Source of the DNA: Isoetes taiwanensis
Taxonomy: Eukaryota > Streptophyta > Lycopodiopsida > Isoetales > Isoetaceae
DNA length: 64,000 bases
Assembly (NCBI GenBank): GCA_021234155.1
Contig: JAJEKV010000008.1
Location: 22,487,158 to 22,551,157, forward strand
Reading direction: 5' to 3'
Of this stretch, positions 25,028-35,290 are shown in pieces. The position numbers were made by a program, and so were the translations under genes. Below the pieces are notes generated by a model. The model did no database searches. It saw only the letters and a list, made by a program, of their open reading frames with translations, and was not told the DNA's origin. Every line of letters starts with the position of its first letter. Position 1 is the stretch's first letter.

Positions 25028-25081
25028 TTCGACACGTGGAGTATTCCAAAACGTCATGCCTCATATTTTCGAGAAATAGAG
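25028..25081 (+). other. orphan exon-like segment with consensus splice sites
   Basis: A pyrimidine-rich tract ending CTTTCAG is followed by an open 54-bp segment (18 codons, beginning FDTWSIPKRHASYF) and then GTAAGTAC, an excellent plant donor site. A further open stretch (about 25,125-25,234) reads GTKSAMYDTKWAVEPVGATH. The degraded equivalent lies at about 21,045-21,105 in copy 1. The parent gene is not recognised. It may be a captured host exon or a 3' exon of the Rep transcript. Confidence 0.35.
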
Positions 25082-25261
25082 GTAAGTACACATGTACGCT
25101 TATTGTTTGCTTTGCCTGACTATGGAACAAAATCTGCCATGTACGACACAAAGTGGGCTGTGGAACCTGTAGGTGCCACCCATCTGGCAACTGGAGGGGC
25201 TGTGGTGCTAAAAGAAGGCGATATACTGATCTGACAAAGTGCTTGCCTCTGTGAATATTTT

Positions 25262-26748
25262 CATGACAGTCCCATGGCACCCTTTCAACAACACCAACTT
25301 GCACTATAAGAGGCAAATTTTCCGCGACCTTCTCCCTAAGCAGGTTGAAGTCAAGTTATTTAAGAATATTTCCTATTTCAATTGGCTGTTGCTAACAAGA
25401 GGATTTCCAGCCTGCAAGCAATTTGCAGACGTCAGAATAATTTAAATGATATTACTTGGTTTCTCCCCTTTGTCCTCTAGGTTGTGGTGAACAGGAATCT
25501 ATGGAGCATATTTTTCTATGTCCTACGTTAAATAGGTTTTGGATTTGGTTTGAAATGCATTTTAATATTCACAGACCTGTCAGAATTATTGATTTTATGG
25601 TAAATAATAATGCTCTCTTCAATACCTTCTGCTTCACTGCATTATGGAACATTTGGAAACACAAAAATAGATGTTTGTATGGTGGTCACAATCCAGCTAT
25701 CTTTTGGATAAAGTTATAGGTTATATTTGACCTTGAACTAGCAAACACTGCTCACAAAAACAAATATGATGATGCTCATTTTGATCAACAATGGAACTTA
25801 TTTGGACATTTTTCTAGCTTTCATAATTTCTTTAGGCTTAATTGTCATGAAGAGCTTACTAACACAGATTCTGTTGATGCTAGATTATCTTTGGAATTGC
25901 AAGTACAAACTTGATCTACATTTTGATGACATAGAGGCATCCAAGTATGCAGGTCAGCCATTATCAGTTCAGAGCCAGATACAGAACCAGGTGCAGACTG
26001 AGGTAGATTATAGTTTTTGGACATGACAGGTTAAAGGAAAGATCTTGCAGGAATTACATGAGATCCCAAAAAGAGAAGTGGAATGGGCAAAAGAGTTTTG
26101 CATGGAAACTCAGCTGATGTATGTTTTATGGTGTTTTATGCATGCAAACAGTAATGATATGATAGATAGGCAGTTCGAATTCTACAAGGAATGTTATTAC
26201 TATCACAGAGGTAGGGTTGGCTGTTATGGCACCATGATCCACTTATATTCCACATGCAACTCCAACAGACTGATTGAAATAGTGGATTGGGGAAAGCATT
26301 TCACCCCAATTTTATACCCCCAGTTTTGAGACCACTTTCATTTCCTTGGTACTTATAACTTCTAATCCCTGTCTGCTTTCAAGCTTAACTATTTTGGCAG
26401 ATCTTTGGCTCTTTGGATTTGTATAAAAGGTTTCGGCATTGTCAGGGAAGAAAATTGGATGCTCTTATCAGAAGAATCTTCAGAAATTTTGGTATTTGTG
26501 AAGGAATTACCTAAACTCTCGAGGCGATTTTCTGTATAAGGTTTTCTTTTCATAAGACTATTGAAAATCTTCTTAAGGCTGCTATGACACTAATATTTTC
26601 TATTATTGTTTTTATATTATCTAAAGACTTATCCCTAAGTCTACATGTTCCTAGGAGTGTTACTGAGATCCCTTGTCATGCACATTACCTATTTTGTACT
26701 TATTTTCCATAATTAATGATTAAAAAGCTTCAGCTCAAAAAAAAAAAT
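25262..26748 (+). mobile_element. LINE 3' fragment with zf-RVT domain and poly-A tail, copy 2
   Basis: Frames at 25,239-25,445 (FNWLLLTRGFPACKQF) and 25,456-25,719 (CPLGCGEQESMEHIFLC, then FTALWNIWKHKNRCLYGG) match the zinc-binding C-terminal region of plant LINE reverse transcriptases, with a C..C...H....C pattern. Downstream, 26,045-26,329 holds another open frame (REVEWAKEFCMETQLMYVLW) of unknown function. The element ends AAGCTTCAGCTC followed by a run of A (26,737-26,747), a usual LINE 3' end. The RT core is absent, so this is a 5'-truncated insertion. It may be inserted in the Replitron. Confidence 0.65.
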
Positions 26749-27863
26749 AGTAATAATAATTTTTCATATTGTCTGCAGCTGCTATTCCTAAATGACCAAA
26801 ACCAAAATATCTGGTCAATGTAGAAAAACAATATCTCTTTATAAGCCTTTCCACTATGTGCAGCCTTAGCAACCATTACCATTACCATTACCATACAATC
26901 TGATACAATGGCAATGGTTTGCCATCATTCACTGATGTAGCTTTCCAATTCATTGATGTAGCTTTAAAATTGCATGTCTTCTTGCTAAGGTATTGCAGGT
27001 TCATATCAAATGATGTCATTGAGCCATGTAAATCATTGATTGATTGCTCAAACTGAGCAATGTGTTAGAGCACATCACTTGTATAATTTTCTGTAGGTGC
27101 CTGTAAAACAAAAGCATGATGTTAGTTGATATATATTTTTGGATGCATTAGAAAATATGTCTTACTCTAAAGTTGATATTGATGCCAAAATCTTCAATAC
27201 CAAATTGTGTTCATTATTGTCTTCCATCATTTTGGCCTAAGATACAGCTAGGCGCTCTACGAATGTAAGGCTTGAAGGTTGTAAATATAAAAATGACAAA
27301 ATTAAGGCCTCGAAAGGGCTAAAAATATACTTTGAACTATTTCAAGATAAATAAGAATGTTGACTAAATATCAATCGTGCATACAGCCAGGCAACAAAAT
27401 GGTTACGTGCTGCAAGGTGTCCCTCTGCAGCTGCTAATCCAATAGCATTTGCAATACCTTAGCAAGAAGACATGCAATAAAATTAAAGAGAGAACAAGCA
27501 GAGCAGCTTCATCACAAGCAGCTTCTGAAACTCCATTCCAGCAAAAGAGGCAGTGGTTTTAAACTCACTGTTTTGATCAGATAATATGCCATTTTGCAAA
27601 TATAAATGGTCAAAGTTTCTAGGCTAGTGATGTTGCAGCGATCGTATTTTTGTTGGGTGTACAATTGCTTAAGCTTCTGATCTCCCTGTCTCAAGAAGAG
27701 GTGCAGACCTGTAGGAGCCTTCGGAAACTCAACGCTCAGAAATAGGGGTCAAAGAAATTTTTCATGTGTAAAAGGGCGTGCATCTCTACCGTCTAAGTTT
27801 AGGGCACCGTCCAAATTTTTAGGGCATAGTTGACGACACACGCTATAACACTATAATATAGGA
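26749..27863. other. intergenic, with a CCATTA microsatellite
   Basis: No gene is recognised. CCATTA is repeated at about 26,872-26,893. The right part, ending at 27,863, is probably the body of a minus-strand Helitron whose 5' terminus lies at 27,863. Its 3' end was not found. Confidence 0.4.
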
Positions 27864-27892
27864 CTAAAAAAAGTGCCCAGTGTTGCTGGGCT
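27845..27892 (-). mobile_element. junction of two minus-strand Helitrons, 3' end to 5' end
   Basis: On the minus strand the hairpin GCCCAGCAACACTGGGC is followed by ACTTTTTTTAG, a Helitron-type 3' end with TTAG in place of CTAG. It is directly followed by TCCTATATTATAG and TAGCGTGTGTC, which match the 5' terminus of the Helitron at 56,948-63,719. One Helitron thus ends exactly where the next begins. The other ends of both were not found. Confidence 0.6.
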
Positions 27893-28194
27893 TTTTCATC
27901 GAGATTAAATTCAAAATTTAATAAAAATATGATTTATAAATTCAAGTTGCTCTTTAAAGTCCAAGTTTTTTTTATTAAAATACGAATATTATTAGCAAAC
28001 ATTTGACGTAAATGGATGGAATGTAAGGTAAGTAGACAGAAGAGAAATCAACGTAAATGTTAGGTGGCATAATTTTTGACCTCTAGTCCAATCTTGTGCC
28101 GCCACGTGGACTATATTCTTTTACGGAATGTTGACCTTCAAACTCATCCGACATTCTTGAAGTCACAGAATAATAGAAATTTTAACAGTTACAG

Positions 28195-28780
28195 TCACAA
28201 ATGAACACCATCAAGGAGACAACGAGCTCAAATATAAAACTGTATTACGACAAAATTGATGCAATAGTTTCAAAGATAGAAATGACAAGATCAAAAGTTC
28301 TGGAAATGCTATCATCTGCACCGAAGAACTTTCCTGTCATCTGTGCTTTCAATACCCCCTGCCTTGGCAATAACTTGCTTCTCCAGCACCTTGCATGCCT
28401 GCTCTAACATCACCAAAGTCATCGCGTGCTTCTAAGATTCTTTTTCTTCTTCTGATATACTGTCGTTGCGCCAAACAACACCAAGACAACCTGCATCTAT
28501 AAAAAAGAAAGCATTAGCATCACAAAGCTGAAAAAGAAACAAAGAATGCTGAAATCTTACCAAGAAAGCCTTGTAAATCTTATCATGCGAAACATTAACC
28601 GATTTCTTGCCATAATATTGTCTCTTGCAGTGCTTACATCCAGCTACAACGCCTTACCTAAAGCCACCAGCTTCTTCAAAGCGTCATAGCCATAGTCGGA
28701 GCATAGCCAGAAGGCCAGAAGATACATAGATGACAACAGAATGCTACGGTTCTATTGCGATAGCAATAGAACCGTCATTC
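28195..28780 (-). pseudogene. possible captured host gene fragment
   Basis: On the minus strand, a pyrimidine-rich tract ending in AG at about 28,500 precedes open sequence with exon-like composition (fragments such as LEQACKVLEKQVIAKAGG near 28,410-28,330). I recognise no protein. Lying among Helitron termini, it could be a captured exon. The reading frame is interrupted. Confidence 0.2.
28746..28775. repeat. perfect 13-bp hairpin, loop GATA
   Basis: ACGGTTCTATTGC is followed by GATA and then its exact complement GCAATAGAACCGT. No Helitron CTAG or terminator context follows. It may be an element end or a small transcribed hairpin. Confidence 0.6.
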
Positions 28781-28794
28781 CTTGGATGGGGACG

Positions 28795-28900
28795 CCCCAG
28801 TATCACGCCCTCCTATTTATAGACCGGTTTTCCCCCTTGGTTGCCTATCGGCATTCTCTTGAGCTTTGCCTTCTTTGTCTTTAGCGCCTCTACCTACCTT
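28795..28900 (+). mobile_element. solo fragment of the DIRS-like element's 3' region
   Basis: The stretch containing ATTTATAGACCGGTTTT and ATCGGCATTCTCTTGAGC closely matches 45,128-45,225 downstream of the recombinase gene, in the same orientation. It shows another copy, or a broken piece, of the same element family. Confidence 0.6.
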
Positions 28901-29863
28901 CCAAGGCGCACCACAGCCATGTTCAAAGCATAGACAGCTCTCATATAACAGAAAACATTTTGTAGCCCCTTAATGCAAGGAAACATCCAAATATCCTGTT
29001 TTACAAAAAAGACTTTTGGAACATCTAGATTAACCTGAAGTTCGTCAATATCATCTTCATACTCCTGTGTTTTTGTCACGAATGTTCTGCTGCATTTATT
29101 GACCATTCCAATTTTTGTTTTATGTTACAGAATGATCACCAAGGCGTTCATGTCTCAAGAGATGAGGTGCAATATAAAAGAATTGGTGCAGGTAACAAGG
29201 CTTGCGGGTAATAAGGCTATGTAGAAGGTTCCTTGATTTTTGAAGCAAGTATTATTTCAGGGCAGATGCCATTCTTATTCAAAAACAGAAAAACAAATTT
29301 GTGGTCTTCATTTGTACATCTCAGATGATTAACATCTTCCTACCATAGACACAATTAACTGAACAGCTTGAGAAGAGAGGGAATAGCTGGCTAGATTATT
29401 CTAGACAATGCCATAACAAGGTAAATGTAATTTTAAAATTCCAAGAGCAGTGTATCTTGCACATATCTGTATATTTGAAGTCTTTTTTATGGCTAAGGCA
29501 GGTCTAACATATGTGGAACTCTGACCTTTATTGACTGCTTTAGAGACGGGTGCCGATTCAGGTCTGCAGATTCAAGAACATTTTCAAGTAAAATATTCAG
29601 TTTGACATGGCGAACAAAATAATGGCTACTGCGACAATGTACAAAAATGTAATTGCATGGTAGTATTTGACTTATCTTATAGCCATTTTAAATGGCGTGT
29701 GGCAAATAACTTTGCTGGGAAACTATCCGAATAATGTGTATCTTGATGAATGTTGTCTTGGTTGCTAATTGTCATCTATCTACATCAATGTATTTATAAA
29801 TGAAGCATTTGCAATTCCCATAAAGAATCCAACAAAAGGCTCTTTCTCTAAGCGGAACATTTT

Positions 29864-29890
29864 CCCAGCAACGTTGGGTACCATTACTAG
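29864..29890 (+). mobile_element. Helitron 3' terminus, plus strand
   Basis: The hairpin CCCAGCAACGTTGGG is followed by TACCATTACTAG and then T. This is the same 3' end as that of the Helitron ending at 63,719. CTAG at 29,887-29,890 with the flanking T fits insertion at an AT dinucleotide. The matching 5' end was not found upstream. Confidence 0.65.
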
Positions 29891-29899
29891 TAAATGCAT

Positions 29900-30790
29900 A
29901 TATTTATAATCAATAAGATGGCTCTTGCTTTCATCCATTAACCAGAAGTGCTTTAGATCATGGAAACATATTGGTTTCTCATTATCACCATTGCTTGTAT
30001 GATTGAAGTAACTCTTAGGTCTTCAGTGGAAAGATCGCCATTCTTTCTATGCAGTAACTTAAGAAGGTTAATACTAGAAACCGTTTAGTGGTTTATCATT
30101 CTTAACAAGTACACTTTGAGTGGAAAGGTCGCCATGCTTTTTATGCATTAACTGAGACGCTTTAGACTAGAAGCCATTAGTGGATTACCAATCTTAATAA
30201 GTACTACAATACATAAGAAACCATCCACAATGCTTAATAGTTTTAGCTTAGTAACTTGAAATGCTTCAGACTAGATAACATTATTGGTTTATCAATGATA
30301 ACGATAAGCCTAATGCATTACAAAACCATGCACATTTAGAACAAAACAGTTACATCTAATTTTGATAAACACTATAGTGCTTTAATACAATACCTAAACA
30401 GTTTGACCAATTAAATAATGGTGATTTATTGCTATAACACAATTCAAACCATGCGTATTTACCATGAAATAAAGTCATGCTAGTTTTCCACAATAACAAA
30501 CCACAATAACTACCATTTTATGAAATCACATGAGTAGAGCACTACATTGGAACCACATCAACAACCATCACATTATACCACATGGACAAACCGTACCCAT
30601 AAAACAATATAATATACCACATCCACTTACCAACATATAATATAACTTTCACAAACACCATGTCGTAAAACCACCTTAACAGACCTTACAAGAAAAACCA
30701 AATAGTTTAGCCACATATGGTTTTTAATGAAATTAACCCCCAAACACCCATTGTTTTTGTAGAATGGTTTTCTAGCCATAACCATAGAAA
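29900..30790. repeat. A/T-rich region with degenerate repeats of about 95 bp
   Basis: GTGGAAAGATCGCCATTCTT and a variant recur about 95 bp apart (about 30,027 and 30,120), and AACCAT/ATGGTT words are frequent to 30,790. No coding region is seen. Confidence 0.45.
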
Positions 30791-32489
30791 AAACCATCTA
30801 GTGTTTTAATTTCGGGTGCCTTGTGCAAGGCCATCCACGCTTGGGCGAACCGACACCATCCAGGGATATCCATGCCAAGACGATCTTCTGGTGGCTGCCT
30901 CTGTTCTCATCTGCGTCCCACATCCTCCCACATCCGGATTCTGCACCTAACAAGGTATGCCTGTTGGTTTGTGTTGGGTTAATCTCTCCTGTTTTGCTTG
31001 GATCCATGTGCCACGCTCGGCTAGATGGATGCTTCAACTCATTGGTTTCGACAGCGATATTGGTTAGTTTTCTCCCTTTGTTTTGTCTGTTCATTTGTGT
31101 GCTGTGTATGCTTTTGGTTCCGTTCTGCTGCTTTCTCTGCCTGCTGCCATCGGTTTGGATCTGAAAGCAGTTGTTTCCTGTTCCCTCCACAGCCCATTGG
31201 GCGAAATCGGCGCGGTTTGCCGTCTGCCAGATTGATTGGCAGTATGGCAGCTGCCGATTGTACCCTGTCTGTCCAGCAACGATCGGCTCAGAGCCGGGTT
31301 TGCTTGGAATATTAGTTGCTTGCCTCGGCAGTTTTTTCCCTTCCTCCATCTTAGTCTTTCCTTATTCAGGTCGGCCGATCCTATCTCTCTGGGTTTTTGG
31401 TTCGTGGGATCGTTTTGCGCAGATTTGGCTCGGATTTTTTCAGCTCTGCCCATTTGCTCTGAGCCTGACCACGTCTTGATCCCCTTTTATATTGGTTCCG
31501 GAGTTCCTATGGGCTGCCACCGTCCAGCTCCGGGCCTGCCATCGCCATCGCTTCCGCCCCCTCTTTCAAGAGAGGGATACCGGGTTCGGTTCCCCATTTT
31601 GCTGGGGTTACCCAGTTCGGGTTTCCCTGGGTTTTTTTGTGCACCTTTGGGGGTTGCACATTGCTCTTCATTCCCTTATATCCTCTTTGGGTTTTCCTCA
31701 TTTTCGATTATTTTTTCCTTGCTCCCTCGGGGTTGTTTTTCTTTGGGTTTTGTGTTCCACGTTGGGGTATCCGATCGTGTGGCTCATATAGTTGTTGCTA
31801 GCTCTACGTCTTGGCCTCGTCTTATGGTTGTATGGTTTTTTCGCTGTTAGTTGTAGGTGTTGCTTCGTTGTGCATAAGGTTGATCTTGCGTCCCCATGGG
31901 TATTTTTAGTTGTTTCTGCCCTACAAGTTTGGGTCATTTGCTTGCGCTAAGTCGTTGTATGGAGGTTATTTTCAAGTTCCCCAAAACCGCCTTCAGGTTG
32001 TTCCTTATAGATGTTTGGGGCTGTGTTGACTTTGTCCCCCTTGTGTTTCGTAGGTAATCTAGTATAGCAATTTCTTCGCTTGTCTCTTTGATTGAAATTC
32101 ATCTCTCTTGCCCTTATTGTTTTCATATCATCTGGTTTTTGGCATTTTTTCCATTTAGTTTGGTCCCTTTAGATTGTCGTTAGGATATTCATTATGTTTG
32201 TTTGTTACTCTTTTTCCCTTTAATCCTATAGCTTTTGTGCAATTTGATCTATTTAGCATGTTTGCGCATATTTGTCCAGTTGTGCATTATGGTTTGCGTG
32301 CTCTTGATCCGTCTTGCTTACCTGCTATATTTGGATTTTGGAGTTTTTGGATGCTATGGTGCATATGTGCATGAAAACATTATCCTGTATTATTTCTTTA
32401 TGTTTTGCGGTGTTTTCCTTGTCTATGTTTTCGTTAAGTTTGTAGCTTGTTTCTAGTTCTCTTTTATTATTTTCCTATTTCTTCCTTTT
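30791..32489 (+). other. T/C-rich retroelement leader-like region, no gene
   Basis: The plus strand is strongly T-rich with short exon-like and intron-like patches. Open frames on both strands are low-complexity and not conserved. The composition matches 40,270-45,900, so I read it as the left part of the retroelement that is interrupted from 32,490 to 40,270. This is an inference from composition and from the abrupt switches at both borders. Confidence 0.35.
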
Positions 32490-33089
32490 GCTCCAATTCT
32501 GGGAAGGGACTCGCGAGAGACACAAAACCGGCCGATAGGCTTGTCATTCATCACAGCAGCAGTATACAATGTTTTGAAGAATAGAGATGGGTAGTCGACC
32601 ATAGGAACAATATCGGACTACCCCGTAAAAAGAAATGTGCACAGGCAATATAGAAGGGTACTGGCGACAACTTCTCACCGGGATAAAAAACCCCGCCCTT
32701 TCGGGTTTTCGAGGAAAACCCTAATGAGAAATGGTCGCCAACAATCTTGAATGTGTTGCCTGGAAAACCGAAGGAGATGGATTGATGGCGAACAGAAATA
32801 TAGCAGGACCCCAGAAGACGGCAGAATCCCCGAATGTGTTGCCTGGAGAGCCGAAAAGGTGGGTTGATGGCGAACACAAATATAGTAGGACCCCAGAAGA
32901 CCGCGGAAAACCTGCAGCAACTCAAATGAACCCAAAAAATACCCGTGAATGGTTAGAAAAACGACCATGCATGGCAGGGACAAGGCAAGCCGCACAATCA
33001 AAAACCTGTAAAGAAGAGCAAATGAGAAACATAAAAAGCAGCACGCAAAAAGGTGGAGAAGCATCACCCAGCGGGTGGAAAACAATTAT

Positions 33090-33245
33090 GCGTCACCCTC
33101 AAGGTGGAAATAAATAGCATCACCCTCAAGGTGGAAATAAATAGCATCACCCTCAAGGTGGAAATAAACAGCATCACCTTCAAGGTGGAAATAAATAGCG
33201 TCACCCTCAAGGTGGAAATAAATAGCATCACCCACAAGCGGAGAT
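33090..33245. repeat. 27-bp minisatellite, about six units
   Basis: The unit is GCATCACCCTCAAGGTGGA followed by AATAAATA. Each carries a small dyad (CACC, five bases, GGTG). Because 27 is divisible by three, both strands stay open and give nine-residue peptide repeats (ITLKVEINS on plus). Shorter variant units continue to about 33,290. Confidence 0.85.
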
Positions 33246-33394
33246 AGCATCACCTGAAAGGTGGAGAAAGCATCACCCAACGGGTGGAAAATAACATATG
33301 AAAAAATGTAATTATAGTAAATGCAAAGTGAACAACAACAAAAGTGCAAGGCCTAAAAACACAAATGAAACAGACGCCTCCCCACTGAGCAGGG

Positions 33395-33540
33395 CGGGAA
33401 GGGAGGGAAGCTACGAGAAGGAAGGAAGAACATATGAGAGAAGACGCCGATAACCGAGCCAAAATGGAAATGGCCTAATATAGGCGCTCGTCCCTTCCCA
33501 GAATGGCGATCCGATGGCTCGGATCGATGGGATTCTGGGA
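33395..33540. repeat. direct repeat shared with 40,130-40,268
   Basis: Both copies contain GACGCCGATAACCGAGCC, CCTAATATAGGCGCTCG and CGATCCGATGGCTCGGATCG in the same order. They differ by a small indel near the start. They may be the long direct repeats of the reverse-oriented element. Confidence 0.75.
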
Positions 33541-34092
33541 AGGAACTCGCGAGAGACACAAAACCGGCCGACTACCAAAGGACTTCCTCAACTAGAAGGC
33601 CAAACGCCGCGAAACCGCCAGCGTAAGCCGATAGCAAGAAGACACGCCGATGGCTCGGATCGATGGGATTCTGGGAAGGGACTCGCGAGAGACACAAAAC
33701 CGGCCGACTACCAAAGGACTTCCTCAACTAGAAGGCCAAACGCCGCGAAACCGCCAGCGTAAGCCGAAGGATAGTGACGGGGCATGCGAATGAAGGCAAG
33801 CGGGTAGGGGAAGAAAGGAAACCAGGATCCGAAGAGTCTGGTTCAAGCGAGAAGGAAGCTACACGTTGACGACGAAAACCAGAAGTGCCGGCTATGGCCG
33901 ATATCAGCTCAATGACCTGAAAAAGGAAAGGATATTAGAGAAAAACAATGAAAGAAACCAGGATCCGAAGAGTCTGGTTCAAGCGAGAAGGAAGCTACAC
34001 GTTGACGACGAAAACCAGAAGTGCCGGCTATGGCCGATATCAGCTCAATGACCTGAAAAAGGAAAGGATATTAGAAAAAAACAATGAAAAGA
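33511..34092. repeat. two 136-bp-offset direct duplications
   Basis: 33,511 onward recurs at 33,647, and 33,821 onward recurs at 33,957. Both pairs are offset by exactly 136 bp and nearly identical. They contain no coding sequence I recognise. Confidence 0.9.
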
Positions 34093-34650
34093 CAAGGATG
34101 CCGCTACCGATGACGAATCTAAAGAAGCGCCCGGCAGACGGCATCAAAGATGACCTGAAAAAGGAAGGACATTAGAGAACACAAACAATAAAAAGAAAGA
34201 ACGCCGCCACGATGACTAATCGAAGGAAGCGCCCCAAGATGCCAACGAAACGGCAACAAGGCAAAGACGTAACAAACCCACGTTAATACGCATAATGCAC
34301 ATATGATATGAATGCAAATCACGGAATATATGAATGCGATAGGAATATAAAATCAAAAACGGAGGAAACGAGGGAGAAAATGGGCTAAAAGAACATAAAA
34401 AGTCAACCACATCTAATAATCATAAAAAGCAACGTCTCTAAACTTACACAGTGAGGATGTAATATGATAGATGGTGAGCAAAGCTATGCACGAAAAAATA
34501 AGCCCACTATCATATGGTGAGCAAAGCTAGGCACGAAAAAATAAGCCTACTGCGAATATGACAACGACCGTGAGCGCGCACAGCATCATGTGGAACCCCC
34601 CAAGCGGCAGCCGCCAAGGCCCCGCCGCGACGAGCCGAATGAGGACCAGC

Positions 34651-35290
34651 CTGGAATGGATTTAAGCCGATAGCAAGAAGACACTCCGCCCACCACCCTC
34701 GAGCAGTCGGATAGAATAAAGGACACAGAGAGGAAGTAGAGGAGCGAAAAAGAGGACCGCCGGACGGAAGATCGAGGAGATAACACCTGGAATGGATTTA
34801 AGCCGATAGCAAGAAGACACTCCGCCCACCACCCTCGAGCAGTGCTAAAGAAATCATATGACCACAGGCAAGTTGGTCTCGTGTGGAGTGGCGAATAAGA
34901 ACATCAACATGCGACAAGGAAAAAGAAAGATCACGACGAGCCAAAAGAGGGTAAAGGTAAAATGACGGGAGAGGGAAGGAGAAAATTTTTGATGAAATTC
35001 GCGTTGACGACGACAACCATGGAGTGGCGAATAAGAACATCAACATGCGACAAGGAGGGAGAAGAACTGGAAGTGCTCGCAATAGGCGGCATGACCTGAA
35101 AAAAGAAAGGACCTGGAAAGAAAAGCACGCCAGCTACGAGACGAAGAAAAAAGGTCGCCCCCATAAAACAAGCCCTCCACGATGACGAGTCGAAGAAGAC
35201 ACCCGAGCAGGCGAACGAGAAGGACAACAACGAGAAGAAAAGAAAACCATATTAAGAAAAGCACGCCAGCTACGAGACGAAGAAAAAAGA
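34651..35290. repeat. three further 136-bp-offset direct duplications
   Basis: Pairs start at 34,651/34,787, 34,891/35,027 and 35,121/35,257. The repeated lengths differ (about 35 to 55 bp) while the offset does not. A separate natural-looking repeat of about 45 bp lies at 34,470-34,555. Confidence 0.9.

Larger units (their letters stand above)
22314..26421. repeat. segmental tandem duplication, copy 2 (about 4,108 bp)
   Basis: Homologous throughout to 18,330-22,313. Relative to copy 1 it has extra duplications with 136-bp offset (22,381/22,517, 22,581/22,717, 23,861/23,997, 24,051/24,187) and lacks exactly 136 bp of the Rep gene (present at 20,445-20,580 in copy 1). The sequence beyond 26,421 is unique to this copy and completes the LINE 3' end. 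Confidence 0.85.

Noticed and set aside
30791-31850. Plus-strand ORFs (for example 31,236-31,850) as a protein gene
   Set aside because: T-rich composition gives open hydrophobic frames. No domain is seen and the overlapping opposite-strand frames are equally long.
33090-33245. CRISPR-like array
   Set aside because: The units are contiguous 27-bp tandem repeats without unique spacers, in plant nuclear DNA.
34470-34555. Short repeats of 43-45 bp (34,470; 49,014; 49,301) as part of the 136-bp pattern
   Set aside because: The offsets differ (about 43-45 bp), so they look like ordinary small tandem duplications.
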